Shown here: positions 13,301 through 26,070 of the stretch, piece by piece
Layout: each line of letters begins with the position of its first letter
How positions within the stretch are numbered: position 1 is the first letter of the stretch
Assembly (NCBI GenBank): GCA_947039385.1
Contig: CAMQYR010000003.1
Coordinates: forward strand, 1 to 38,027
DNA from: an uncultured Mycoplasma sp.
Lineage (GTDB): Bacteria > Bacillota_I > Bacilli_A > Mycoplasmatales > Metamycoplasmataceae
DNA: 38,027 bases
Reading direction: 5' to 3'
Made by a program: the position numbers and the translations under genes
Notes under the pieces: model-generated
Told to the model about the DNA's origin: nothing
Seen by the model: only the letters and a program-made list of their open reading frames with translations
Database searches by the model: none

Positions 13301-16300
13301 ATTTGCATTAGATTCTTTCGCTCTATCAAACCCTTGTTGATTGACATAAACTAATGCTTGTGTGGCCGTATTAACTTGAATGTTATTTAAATCAATTACT
13401 GGATATAAATAATCAACCGTGGAATCAGAACCAATAATAAGATACTCTAATTTATTTATATTAAGTTTATATTTATCATCAACACTTTTTAATAAATTTA
13501 CCATATCTTGAGAAGTTTTAGGAATATCCTTGCCAAATTTGTAAATCTTTTTATTATTAGCACTTAAATATGCTTCATTGACTTTTGCTACATATGAACC
13601 AACATCACTAATTTGAATTTGAAAATTATCTTCTCTTATGTCAGAAAAAGAATATATTGCTTGACTCAAGGCTTTCGAAAGATTAACTCCAAGTAAATCA
13701 TATTTTTTATTTGTATCATGATTTGTTAAAACATTATTTGAAAGAAAATCCACATAATCTAAATCTAATGATAAAACAACGTCATTATCAACATTTGTTT
13801 CTGGTTCAATATATATTTGTTTGCCTATTATAGTATCTATTATCCCTTTAAACCCATCATAATTAATTCCTGTTTTGTAATTTGAAGAATTAAACTTATA
13901 AATTCTATCTTTTAAAATAAATTCCATATTACCGAGATTATGATCATTGGTGGTGGCTTTTTGATTTATGGTTGTATATAATATTACAGGAGCATTAAGA
14001 ACACCGCTAAATGGACTCATAATTGTACTTGATAAACCTAAATTTTCCATTATACTATTTGCTGGACCCACCAAAGTATTTAAAGTTCTTTGTCCTAATG
14101 TTAGCATTATATTAGCATCTTCAACACTTTCAACTTTATTAGATAAAAACATATTAACAAAATCGTTACGAACTAAATTTGCTCTTTCTTCGCCGCCTTT
14201 TTGAATGGTATCAATAATTGATGATAATCCAACAACTAGTGATGTAGTGTTGTTGTTAATAACAAATTTACCGTCATTATAGTCAAAATAATATTCTAAT
14301 GCTTCCTTAGAAAGTCAATTTTGAGGATTTTCATTTGCTAATTTAATAGCCGTTTCTTTGGCATTTGAAAATCCATCTAAAATTGGATAATTTATAAAAA
14401 AATTAGGATTAAAATTTTTCGAAGTATTGTTTAAAATTTTTCCTATTGAAGAACCTGTATTTAAAACTAGCCCAACCAATTTATTAATTTCTGTTATTGA
14501 TTGTTTTAAATTCATTGTTATTAAATTAAGTTCTGAATATTTCATCCAAAAAGAATAAAAACTTAATATTTCTCCTGTCATATCTCTAGATTGGAGTTTG
14601 TTATTGTTGTTATAAAACTCATTATAAACTTGGTCCATTATTGGATCAAGAATGGGTCCGGCGCTTGGTCTTGTGTTGGGATTAATCATATTAATAAATT
14701 TATCAGCTAAAGATGTTTTTGCTGATGTCGACAAATCTATGTTTCCTCCCATTGTTGTACTTTCAGATTGCAACAAATTTGGATTAAAATTTATAAATTT
14801 TGTTTGAGACATAAATTCTAAGTACATATCTACTCTTTTTTTTATATCAATATTTTGAGTGGAAATATTACTGGAATAATTAAATATATAATTTGTGACA
14901 TATCTTCCATAAATAGAAGTTGGATCTAAAACATATTTTGGATTTTTCAATAATGTTGATAATTCTTCTAATGAAGTTACTACCTTATTAAGCTTAGGGG
15001 TGTTTGATTTTAATAATGATTGTAAATCTCTAATATCTAATTTATTGGGGTCTGATTCTGGTTGATAAATCCCTCACACGGACGAACTAGCTGAAGAAAG
15101 GTTTAGTAACTCTGATATTGCATTATTTAATTTATCACTTTTAAGATCATCATTGGCATCCATAGAAGTTAATAAAGAAGCTATAACACCAGAAATTGGA
15201 ATAGTATTTACAACATATTCTATGGGTTTATCTATATTATTGTCAACAAAATAATGTCTTTTAAATGAATGATTCACTAAAGAATTTTTAAAATAGTTTA
15301 AATCCACTAAGTCAATTAATTTACAAAAACCAGCATTAATGTTGGCATAGTCCTTTCCAACCATATTTTCCCCATTATTTCCATTTAGCTGGTCAATAAT
15401 TGGACCAAATAATTCTAGTTGTTCTTTACTTAACACATTTGATTTTAAGTAATTAATAATCTTAAAAAAATTTAAATTATTAATTATGTCTTTCATTCCC
15501 GCTTTAAACCCAACAGTAGGATCTAAAGTATTTTTAGGAGCAATATTATCAATAACAATGGGTAATATATCTCCAATACCAATAACTGTTTGTGGATTTG
15601 ATTCTGCTGTATTAGTGATTCTATCATAAAAATTATTTCAAATTGTGATGATTATTTGATCAATATTAATCGATTTAATTATTTTTCTTAACCCAATTAA
15701 CGTTTCTTTAGGATCTTTAGCATAATCAATAAGAGTTGAAATATCAAAACCATTCCCAAATATCCCCTTAATAATTATGGAAATTATTTGAAACTGATCT
15801 TTGATGTATGAAGGATCATTATTATTGATTATTTTTGTTAATATTTCATCTAAAAGTTTATTTCAATAAAGATCATCATTATATTTAGCTGCCTCATAAA
15901 AAATACCAAATAATATTTTCTGTAATTTTATATTTTTTATTTGTGATGGGAAAGATAAAACATCTGAAAAACCATTATTAGTAAATGAATTTGTAATTGC
16001 ACTCACTAATATATTAAAATTAGTAGGACCAATTAAAGGTTGCACTGTTTCTGACATAGAACCTATTAAATTGTTTTTAAATGTATTAAAATTGCTTGAA
16101 TCTTGTCAATTTTCAATAATATCTGCTCCCGGAACTACAAGTTGAAAGGGAATCGAATATTGATTAGAATAAGTTTCGTCTTGTTTTGCCCATCCGTTTG
16201 GACCCACAATTTTTTGTACTTTATTATCTGAACTTATATTTGCAAAATTAAGTTTTTTATCACTAATGAATTTTTGCATATCTTCATCCGTTCCATGAAA

Positions 16301-18376
16301 ATCAACTGGAGGATTAGAAATTCAGCTATTTTTTTCACCTGTTTCTGTTAAAATAAAATATTTCCCTTTTGTTTCATTCAAACTAGGGGTTTGTTTAGAA
16401 ATTCCAAAAATGTTTCCAGCACCATCTTTCATTCTTATAATTTTTGCTTTATTGATTTTTAGCAAATGTTGGAGGTTTATTGATGAGTTATTATATGGTT
16501 TATATTTATAATCTTGAAATGTTATTATTGGATTTATGTAATTTTTATCTACGCTCATTCCATTAAAAATAACATTAATGATGCTAAATATATATGATTG
16601 AGGAACATTATTAGACTTAATATCATCCTTAGAACTAAGAGAAAACAATAATGATTTTTTATTAGTTTCGTTGTATAGTTTTCCCACATTTTGTTTAATA
16701 GGAGTGTTTTTGTTCAGAAGAATTTCTTGTTTTGCATTTCCACCATTAATAAAGTGATACACATTGTTGTCTGTAAACCCTTGTACTGTCATGCTTTCTC
16801 TAAGTCCTACATTTTGAATTGACTTAACTAATGACAAAATTTCTTTATATAAATTTTTTTGAGCAATTGTTTTTGCGCCATTTTCTATTTTTGTTATTCT
16901 CTCAACCTTAGCGCCAGAATTATTAATTATTTTTTGCACATTCAAAGCTGTTTCTCCAAAAGGATTTGCTAATATAACATCTACACTTGCTTGTGAAATT
17001 AATTTTGATTTGAGTTCAATATCTAAAATTGAAGTTGTTGTAGGGGCAGGGGCTCTTGTGCCATTTATTTTTAATAATGTTATTTTTTTACTTAAATCCT
17101 GAGGCGTTATTGTTTGCGATAAGTACACGGTATTATCGGGGTTAATATGGCCGAATTGATCAGCTATTTTAATAATTTGCGTTTTTTTTCAATAAATCGC
17201 TTGTGAATAATATTGTTGTTCTATATTAGTTAAATGAGAGATATAATCTTTATAATTGAGAGTTCATGAATCATTTGTTTGCGAATCGGGATTTTTAAAA
17301 TCATAATTTAATGTTGAGTGATATCTTTCATATTCAAATGTTGTTTGTTCAAAAACAACTCAAGAAGGGCTAATTTTAAATGGCTTCTCTAAAACAAAAT
17401 ACTTTTTAGCATTATTTATTTCAATATTTTCCAAAAATGTATTATTTAAATTTATGGAAAAACCTCCGGTTATCATAGTACTTTGCAAAAATTTTGATAA
17501 CCTTCAATAATTACCATTTTTTGCTAAATCAAAGACACCACTTTGACTTAAGCTGTTATCAACAGAATAAACTCCATTCCCATCACTTTTAAAACCTAAA
17601 AGTTTTGCAACTTGATTTGGTTTAATAGTAATTAATAAGCCTTGTTTCTCTCAAGCGTGTTTTAAACTTTGAGAAATTGTTGCAACTTTAGTGTTGGCAT
17701 TCACAAAAATACTTTTAACATTTGTTATTTTATCATCAGTGCCACCGAACCAACTATTGCTACCAGGAATAATGTTGATTAAATCACCAAACATTATATT
17801 TGTGAGATTTATCTTGTCAGTTAAACTCAGTGTATAGTGGGTCGGCATGTCATCACCTAATTTTGTATATTGTTTAAATGGAAATTCAGGAAATAATTTT
17901 GGGTCTACTGAACCATTTTTATCAATATTATCAATGATATTGTTTAATTGAAAATAACGATATAAGTCTTGAGTTTTAATATAAAATTCTGGGATTCCTG
18001 GCGGAATATTTTGTATCAAAGAGGAAATTTTTAAAAATGACTCTGATTTATTGTGATTAAATTCTAATTCTGATTTTGGAATTCTTATTGCTTTTTGACT
18101 ATTTGTTGCAATAGGCGTGAATGAATATGTTGTTTTGTCTATTCCATTATATGTGTTTGGAGGTTTATGACCGGTTGGAGAGATGTCTGTTTCTACTGTT
18201 AAATCGTGAAGTTTAGAGACTTTTTTATAATCTTCAAATTGTGTACTATAGTTGCTTTTAACATCATTAAGTAATGTAAAAACTCCGGATGATAAAAAGG
18301 TTAAAACTATTAGGCCAACTATTAATGTTTTTGTTTTGAAAAGAGATTTAAATATTTCTTTTAGTAATTTTTTCAC
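10325..18376 (-). CDS. Giant FtsX-like ABC transporter permease (~2683 aa)
   Basis: Nine minus-strand ORFs (10373-11002, 11309-11491, 11510-11926, 12065-14152, 14315-14950, 15074-15496, 15863-16057, 16322-17128, 17651-18376) share one frame. I read the gaps and found only TGA(Trp), no TAA/TAG. N-terminal TM, very long extracytoplasmic region, central FtsX block (ISLVLVILIGIVTIFVIKRYVSSRSKVLGILKAQGYKS), C-terminal FtsX block (TIIIVLSLLMTITILIMISTLIINENERNVAIFSILGYNKKER). GTG start with SD AGCAGGT. Confidence 0.9.
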
Positions 18377-18422
18377 TTTATTAACCTGCTTAAATTATTT
18401 ATATAATTCTATCATATAAATG

Positions 18423-19115
18423 TTAATAACTCGAAATTATAGGCCATTTTCTAGGAAATTTTGTTGGCGTTTGAGATGTTTTTATGTAGTTGAAAAGATA
18501 GTGTGTTTGGAAAGATTGTGTTTGAAAATTTGAAATTATATCAATTTTTATTATAGTTGAAACTAATGATAATTTGTTTAAAATTCACCTTGATTTTTCT
18601 AATTCTTCATAAATTTTTGGACCTTTTAAAAATGAGAATATGCACCCTATTTTGCCAACTTTAGAAGATATTTCTATTAAGTTTTTTAATGATGTTACAG
18701 CTCTAGCAGTTATAATATCAAATTGTTCTACTTCAGAATAATCTTCTATTCTTTGATTAATAAATATTATATTTAGTTTTAATTTGTCATTTACAATATT
18801 TAAAAATTGAATTCTTTTTTTCATTGGTTCAGAAATAAAAAGAGAAAAATTATGTTTATAAATTAAAAATGGAATCGAAGGAAACCCAACACCTGACCCA
18901 ATATCCAACATCATTTTATTTTCTGTGTTTGGAAATGATTTGTTCATAAGAATAATTGATTGATATATTCCTTCTCTTCATATAGCGTCTCCATTAAATC
19001 CTGTTAAATTAAATAATCTGTTTTTTTCTTCAATTAATGATACATATTGTGACAATTTGTTAAATGTTTTTTTGTCTTTTCCAATTAATTCGAATGTTTT
19101 TTCTTTAAAGGTCAT
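18423..19115 (-). CDS. rsmG: 16S rRNA (guanine527-N7)-methyltransferase RsmG
   Basis: MLDIGSGVGFPSIPFLI, ITARAVTSLKNLIE, FLKGPKIYEELE; code-4 extension ends KTSQTPTKFPRKWPIISSY, matching the RsmG C-terminal TPxxYPRK pattern. Confidence 0.92.
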
Positions 19116-20064
19116 TTTTTTCTTTAATTTTTTGATATATTTGCGATATTGATTTGGAGTTTATATATGCTTTAATAACGTCAGATATTAGTGGAGCAAG
19201 AGAAATAATCACTAATTTATTTGATTTTATGTTGTGAACATTTTCAATAGAATCAGATATTAATATTTTGTCTATGCATGCTGATTTATCAAATAAATTA
19301 AATGATTTTGTAAATAAACCGTGAGTTGCTGCAATATATATTTTTTTAGCTCCTTCAAGCTTTAAGGCTTTTGCTGCTTTTAAAATTGTGCTTCCAGTAT
19401 CAATGATATCATCAATGATGATTATATTTTTTCCTTTAACATTTCCTAATATACCCATTATTTCACTAATGTTTGGGCCTGTTCGTCTTTTATCAACAAT
19501 CGCAATTCTTACAGTGTGGGAAATAAGCTCAGCAAGAACTCTTGCTCTAACGGCTCCTCCATGATCCGGCGAAACTATTGAAAACTTCATATTATCATTT
19601 GACTTTAGGTAACTAGCCAAACTAATGGATCACATCAAATCATCAACAGGAATATTAAAAAATCCTTGAATAGAGGGATTATGTAAATCAACAGTTATTA
19701 ATTTGTTTACACCGATTGTTTCAAAAATATTTGCTATTAATCTAGCGCCTATTGGTTCTCTCGGTTTAGCTTTTCGGTCTTGTCTTGAATAACCAAAATA
19801 TGAATTAACAACTATAATTTCTTTTGCACTTGCTCTCTTAATAGAATCAATAAATAAAAGTGTTTCCATTATTGCTTCTGATGATGATGTATTGCATATT
19901 ATAAAAACGTGAGCATTTCTTACAGTTTCTGTTGAGTGAATAATAATTTCTCCATCTGAAAAAGTTGTTTTTTGAATTTTTGATAACTTAATTTCTGAAA
20001 TTTCTGAAATTTTTTCAGCTAAAATTTGTGAATTGGGCATACCGAATAATTTTATATTGATCAT
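19105..20064 (-). CDS. prs: Ribose-phosphate pyrophosphokinase
   Basis: ORFs 19630-20064 and 19105-19620 join by TGA(Trp). FSDGEIIIHSTETVR, YFGYSRQDRKAKPREPIGARLIAN, VSPDHGGAVRAR, IIIIDDIIDTGSTILKAAKAL. Overlaps rsmG by 11 nt. Confidence 0.95.
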
Positions 20065-20122
20065 TTTACCCCTTTATTTTTTCAAAAATTGATTTTATTA
20101 ATGTTAAAAAAGTAAACAAAGT

Positions 20123-20770
20123 TTACCCAAATAATATTGTTTTTCTTTTCGCCATACTTTTTTCATGATATTCAGGATTTTTTTTAAAAGCTATTTCTCA
20201 ATCTGACAATAAAAATGATTTAAAATCTATGAGAAAATTTTGTTTTATAAATAACATAGTGGATTTTTTTTCTAACTCAATGTCCTCGTTTAAAATTTTA
20301 ACACTACCTGATAATTCTATTAAATGAATGATGGTTTCATAATAATACTGTTCTAATTTGATAAATAAATTATATTTCACATGAATATTAAATCAATTCT
20401 CAAATGTGCCATCTGTGTTCTTAATAACTCTTTCAAAAGATTCTTGTGAGCTTAATTGATTTCTATAATAAAGCGCAAAAAATGCTGTTTGTTTTATGGT
20501 TGAGGCTTTTGCATTATGAAATACTTCTTCAGCTTCAGTTAAAATTCCTTTCAAAAAAATTGAACCTTTTGCATTATCTATAATTTTGGTTAAAAAACGT
20601 TTGTTTACAAACCTATCTCTTAAATCTCTTATTTCATTAATGGTAATGCTTGATCTTCCATTAAAATCCAAAAGTATTGTTTCTCTTGTTTTAAGAGAAT
20701 CTTCCACCAAAACTTTTACATCAGCAACATCTAATATGGAAGTATCTATTTTTTTTTTGTCTATCGGCAC
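20123..20770 (-). CDS. Conserved-looking hypothetical protein (~215 aa)
   Basis: ORFs 20393-20770 and 20198-20380 share a frame through TGA. SD AAGGAG before GTG 20770, TAA at 20123. No family recognised. Confidence 0.72.
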
Positions 20771-20829
20771 AAAAACTCCTTCTTAATAAAATAAATTATA
20801 ATATAAAAAAACTTTATTTTAATTTTATT

Positions 20830-21615
20830 TTAATTTTGTGACTTATTAAAAATTAAAAATAATTCTTGATATTGCAACAAACTCAACATTTGAGGACGAA
20901 TGTTGTCACTCAAATTGTTTAATTTATAAAACCGTTTTACTAAGTTATAATCATAATTTATTTGTGTTTTAAGATTATTTATTAATGTTTTTCGTCTCAT
21001 TGCAAAACATTTTTTTATAAACAATAAGAATTCTTTGTTATTAGAAATGTTTGTATTTTGTTTTAACTTTAAATAAATAACAGAAGATGTTACTTTTGGC
21101 TGTGGAAAAAAAGATTTTGAACTTATATCAAATAATTTTTGAACACTTGCAAAATTTGCTACAGTTACTGACAATTTACCATAATTTGTTGCTCCAGGAC
21201 TTGCACAAATTCTTTCAGCCACTTCTTTTTGAACCATTAAAATAACATTATCAAAATTTTTATAATTTTCAAAAATTTTAAAAAGTATTTGTGATGTGAT
21301 ATTGTATGGAATATTTGCCATAATAGAATATCTTACATAATTAGTAAGGTCGCTTTTAAGAAAGTCTTCATTTATTAAAATAAGATTTTTGTCTTTAATT
21401 TGTTCATTTAGAAAGTTAAACAAATTAAAATCAATTTCAAAAGCAACTAATTGTTTTGCATATTTTACAATTTGCTTTGTCAATGCTCCTTTCCCAGGTC
21501 CAATTTCAATAACATTTTTGCCATTTAAATCAATAGATGAAACAATTCTTTTTATCACGCTTTCATCATGTAAAAAATTTTGACCAAATTTTTTTTTAGC
21601 ATACTTTCTATTCAT
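20830..21615 (-). CDS. rsmA: 16S rRNA dimethyladenosine transferase
   Basis: KKFGQNFLHDESVIKRIV, VIEIGPGKGALTKQI, MANIPYNITSQILFKI, VTSSVIYL, FAMRRKTLINNLK. Confidence 0.95.
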   Translation of the reverse strand: MNRKYAKKKFGQNFLHDESVIKRIVSSIDLNGKNVIEIGPGKGALTKQIVKYAKQLVAFEIDFNLFNFLNEQIKDKNLILINEDFLKSDLTNYVRYSIMANIPYNITSQILFKIFENYKNFDNVILMVQKEVAERICASPGATNYGKLSVTVANFASVQKLFDISSKSFFPQPKVTSSVIYLKLKQNTNISNNKEFLLFIKKCFAMRRKTLINNLKTQINYDYNLVKRFYKLNNLSDNIRPQMLSLLQYQELFLIFNKSQN

Positions 21616-22393
21616 TTTTAAACCTTGTTATATTAAAAACATTATTTACATTAATGTTTACTTGCTGATTCAATTCCTCAACACTAATCCCCTTCAACTC
21701 CGCAATTAACTTAGCGGTATAAATTGCATAATAAGGTAAATTCATTTTTCCTCTAAATGGAACTGGAGCTAAATAAGGAGTATCGGTTTCATAAAAAATT
21801 TTATTTATTGGAACAAGAATTGCAGCATCTCGTACATTTTGAGCATTTTTAAAAGTAATAACCCCAGAAAACGAAAAATATGCCCCAATACTTAAAAATT
21901 TTTCCACTCATTCAGGACCCGCAGAATAAGAGTGAATAATTATTTTGAAATTGTTATTTTGTTCTTTATATTCCTTTAAAACACCAAACGTTTTTTCTAC
22001 TGATTCTCTCATGTGAATAATTACTGGAATATCAAATTCAAGCGCTAATTCTATTTGATATCTAAAAAAAACTTCTTGCTCTTGCTCTGAAGGTGAATCA
22101 TCATAATGAAAATCAAATCCTATTTCCCCAATTCCAATAACCGACTTATCAACCAGACTTCTAAGTGCAATCAAATCTTTTTTATTTTTAGCTTCATTAG
22201 GGTGAATTCCAATAATAGGAAAAGTATAATCAAACTTTGCTGCAATAGACTTCACCTCAATGGAATCTTGTAATGATGTTCCCACCACAAATAGTGTATC
22301 TATTCCTAGTTTATGTGATTTTTCAATCATTTTTTCAGGAGACTCAAAATATTCTTTAAATGGATGCGAATGTAAATCAATGTATTTTTTCAT
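21608..22393 (-). CDS. TatD family metal-dependent hydrolase
   Basis: MKKYIDLHSHPF, IGIHPNEAK, VIGIGEIGFDFHYDDSPSEQEQEVFFRYQIELA, PVIIHMRES, FYETDTPYLAPVPFRGKMNLP. Joined through TGA at 21908. Confidence 0.92.
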
Positions 22394-22395
22394 AT

Positions 22396-23727
22396 TTATT
22401 TCCCCAGACAAAAATTAGCAAAGATGCTATCTAAAAGATCCTCTTTATTAACTGCTCCAATTATTGATTTAATATATTCTCATGCATTTGTAATATCTAC
22501 TATTACAACGTCAAATCCAAAGTTTTCTTTTAGCGCATTTTCGGCTTGTATTAAAGAGTTTTTGCAACTTTTAAGAAGGGATATCTGTCTACTATTAAAG
22601 TTGAAAGATGATTCTGTACTTGATGTTTTAAAATGCTTTTTAAATGCTTTTTCCAATTGTGATATTTCATTTCTTTTAGCAGAAATTAATATTTTATTAT
22701 TATAAACATTTTTATCAATTTCTTCTAATAGATCTGATTTATTATAAATTTTAAAATATGTTTTATCTTGTGATTTTAATTCAATTTTTTTATTATCTAT
22801 TGTTTCCGGTTTATTAGCATCTATAACATGCAAAACAATTGCTGCATTTTCAATTGCTGCATAAGTTTTTTTAATTCCTAATTCTTCAATCTCGTCTTTT
22901 GTATCTCTAATGCCTGCTGTATCTTTTAATTTTAAAATTATATTATTAAATATGATCTCGCCTTCAACAACATCTCTGGTGGTTCCAGCAATATTGGTAA
23001 TTATTGATTTTTCTTCATTCATAAGAGCATTCATAAGAGCACTTTTACCAACATTTGGTAAACCTACAATTGCAATGGATTGAGGAACAATAAATATTTG
23101 ATTAGAGTCTGATATTTTAATAATATTGTCTATTTTTATCTTTAATTCATAAATTAAAGATAAAAGTTTTGGTTGGTCCATTTGTTCAACATCATCATAT
23201 TCTGGATAATCAATATTTACTTCACAAATCCCTATTATATTTTCTAATTCTTTTATTATTTCTAAAATTAAATTTGATGAATTATTATTGAATTTTTGAA
23301 TTGCTATCTTTGTTTGCATTTTTGTTTTAGAATGAATTAAATCATTGATGGCTTCAGCTTTTATTAAATCTATTTTACCATTTAAAAAAGCCCTTCTGGA
23401 AAATTCACCAGAAGTTGCATATCTTGCTCCTTGAGTTACAATTAATTCCAAAATTATATTTGTAATTATTATGCCTCCATGTGCATTAATTTCAATAGTG
23501 TCTTCTCCAACAAAATTATTGTTTCCTTTAAAAAAATTAACAAGCACTTCATCCAACTTGTTTTCATTTTCATCCACAATATAACCATATGAAATGGTTT
23601 TGTCCTCACCAATTTTTCCAGTAAAAATTTTAGAAATAATAGAAAAAGCTTCGGGTCCACTTATACGTATTATTGATATGGCTTGGTTTATATTGCCCGA
23701 AGCTATTGCAACTATTGTGTCAAACAT
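22396..23727 (-). CDS. mnmE: tRNA modification GTPase MnmE
   Basis: DTIVAIASG, ARYATSGEFSRRAFLNGKIDLIKAEAINDLIHSKT, GLPNVGKSALMNAL, DTAGIRDT; code-4 extension ends DSIFANFCLGK (conserved C-terminal CxGK). Confidence 0.95.
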
Positions 23728-23784
23728 TAATAATATTATATATTTTTTAGTTTATACTTATTAATAATTGTTAAAAGAGGTTAT

Positions 23785-24888
23785 ATGTCATTAAAGGCTG
23801 GAATTGTAGGATTACCAAATGTTGGGAAGAGCACGTTATTTTCAGGACTAACTAAAATGAAAGTCGAATCTGCTAATTATGCATTTACTACAATTAATCC
23901 AAACATTAGTATAGTTGAATTAAATGATAAAAGGATTGAATCTTTATCTAATATGGTAAAAACCAAAAAAATGGTTAAAGCCACATTTGAATTTGTTGAT
24001 ATTGCAGGTTTAGTAGAGGGGGCATCAAAAGGTGAAGGATTAGGTAATAAATTTTTATCAAATATTAGAGAGGTTGATCTTATTGTGCATGTTGTTAGAT
24101 GTTTCAAAAATGATGATGTTTTACATGTTTCGAGTTCAATTGATTCTATTAGAGATTTTGAAATTATAAATTTTGAATTACTTTTAGCAGATCTACAAGT
24201 AGTATCTAATGCTAAAACTAGAATTTCTAAAAAAGCATCTAATACAAATGACAAAAAATTGTTGAAGGAAATGGACATTATTAAAAAATTGTTGAATGGT
24301 TTTGAGCAAAATATTCCCGCCAGAGATATTGTATTAAATGAAGAGGAACTAGAAATCATCAAACACTATCAATTACTTACTATAAAACCAATGTTAATAG
24401 TTGGGAATGTTGGATCAAATTTTGCTGCAGATCCTAAAAATGAATTAGAATTCAAAACATTGTTTGATTTTGCTGAAAACAAAAAAATACAAATTATTGG
24501 ACTTTCAGTAGAAATTGAATCTGAAATTGCTATTTTAGATGAAGAAAGTAGAAAAATGTTTCTAAAAGAATATCATTTAAAATCATCAGGTTTAGATGAA
24601 CTAATTTTAATATCATTTAAATTGTTGAATTTATGCACATACTTTACAGTTGGAGTTCAGGAAACAAGAGCTTGGGTATTCCAAAACGGAATGAGCGCTC
24701 CACAATGTGCGGGAATTATACACACTGATTTCGAAAAAAAATTTATTAGAGCAGAAGTTATTGGATATGATGACTTTATAAAATATGGGGGTGAAAAAGG
24801 ATCTAAAGATAATGGAAAAATGAAATTGGAAGGCAAAAATTACATTGTAAAAGATGGCAATGTTTGTAATTTCAGAATTAATAAATAA
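23785..24888 (+). CDS. ychF: Redox-regulated ATPase/GTPase YchF (Obg family)
   Basis: MSLKAGIVGLPNVGKSTLF, NYAFTTINPN, FVDIAGLVEGASKGEGLGNKFLSNIREVD, TVGVQETRAWVFQNGMSAPQCAGIIHTDFEKKFIRAEVIGYDDF. SD AAGAGG. Confidence 0.96.
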   Translation: MSLKAGIVGLPNVGKSTLFSGLTKMKVESANYAFTTINPNISIVELNDKRIESLSNMVKTKKMVKATFEFVDIAGLVEGASKGEGLGNKFLSNIREVDLIVHVVRCFKNDDVLHVSSSIDSIRDFEIINFELLLADLQVVSNAKTRISKKASNTNDKKLLKEMDIIKKLLNGFEQNIPARDIVLNEEELEIIKHYQLLTIKPMLIVGNVGSNFAADPKNELEFKTLFDFAENKKIQIIGLSVEIESEIAILDEESRKMFLKEYHLKSSGLDELILISFKLLNLCTYFTVGVQETRAWVFQNGMSAPQCAGIIHTDFEKKFIRAEVIGYDDFIKYGGEKGSKDNGKMKLEGKNYIVKDGNVCNFRINK

Positions 24889-24917
24889 TGTTTATTTTCT
24901 TCTACCAACTATTTAGT

Positions 24918-25997
24918 TTAATATCTCTTTTCTAAAACAATTAATGATTCAATGTGTTTTGTTTGAGGAAACATATCATAAGCTCTATTAAATATAATTC
25001 TATAGTGTCTTTTAAGTTTAGTAAAATTAGCAGCTTGTGTTCCTGGGTTACAAGAAAGATAAATAATTCTTTCGGGCTTAAATTTTAAAATAAGCATTTT
25101 AATAGATTTAGCACTCATTCCCTCTCTTGGTGGGTCTATAATAAATGTATTAAAATGACTATTATTTTTTTTCAAAAATATTTCAACATCCGCCTTAATA
25201 AATCTTACATTAGTGATTTGATTTTGAATAATATTTTGGACAGCATTAGCATATGAACCTTTATTGTCCTCAACAGCAACTACAGATTCAGATATGTCAC
25301 TTACATAAATAGCAATGACTCCTATTCCTGAATATAAATCCAAAGTTTTCCCATTTTCAATTACATATTTTTTTATATCTTTATATGCTTCTTGCGCAAC
25401 TTCTTTATTTATTTGATAGAAAGAACCAATGCCAACATTAAACTTTAAACCAAACATAGAATCTGTTGTTATAAGATTTGATTTTTTATTTCCTACAATA
25501 AGAGTATCTAATTGTCTATAAATTATTTCGCCAGGTAAATCTTTGTCTTGTTTAATGCTTGATAACATATAATTATTTATTTTTATTTTATTTTTTGTAT
25601 TTTTTTGATAAAAAAATCCATCATGCAAAGTGATTTTATTACGATAATTAAATTCATTTTCCCCATCAAAAATTTCTAAATTTTTTAGCTCGGTTTTTGC
25701 TATTACTTTAAAATCATTTAATATACGTTCTTTTTTAAAATTTAATTGTTCTTTTTTGTTCATGTGAATTAACTCATAGCCACCTATTAAATTTGCATTT
25801 TCAAATACTTCTTTTCTTCTGTTTATAGATGGTGAAAGTATTTTGACTATTTCACCTATTGAATATTTATCTTTTGTTTCAATTATATTAATTTCTACTT
25901 CTTCACCTTTTATTGTTCCAAAAACATAAATAGGTTTATTCTCAAAAAAAGCCACACCTTCTCCATTTTGGGTATATTTTTCAATTATTAATTTCAT
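24918..25997 (-). CDS. TrmA/RumA-family RNA (uracil-5-)-methyltransferase
   Basis: YTQNGEGVAF (TRAM-like), TLDLYSGIGVIAIYVS, FIIDPPREGMSAKSIKML, IIYLSCNPGTQAANF, YDMFPQTKHIESLIVLEK. Confidence 0.9.
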   Translation of the reverse strand: MKLIIEKYTQNGEGVAFFENKPIYVFGTIKGEEVEINIIETKDKYSIGEIVKILSPSINRRKEVFENANLIGGYELIHMNKKEQLNFKKERILNDFKVIAKTELKNLEIFDGENEFNYRNKITLHDGFFYQKNTKNKIKINNYMLSSIKQDKDLPGEIIYRQLDTLIVGNKKSNLITTDSMFGLKFNVGIGSFYQINKEVAQEAYKDIKKYVIENGKTLDLYSGIGVIAIYVSDISESVVAVEDNKGSYANAVQNIIQNQITNVRFIKADVEIFLKKNNSHFNTFIIDPPREGMSAKSIKMLILKFKPERIIYLSCNPGTQAANFTKLKRHYRIIFNRAYDMFPQTKHIESLIVLEKRY

Positions 25998-26070
25998 AAA
26001 TTCATTCCTACATCAAAAATATTTAATATTTTCTTTAATTATATTTTATAATTGAGAAAATTGTTAAATT

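Noticed and set aside
10373-18376. Apparent cluster of nine truncated permease fragments (mass pseudogenisation)
   Set aside because: Every break is TGA in the same frame; in code 4 the gene is one intact ORF.
23877-24362. 161-aa minus-strand ORF
   Set aside because: Fully antisense to ychF, whose family is certain. Chance ORF.
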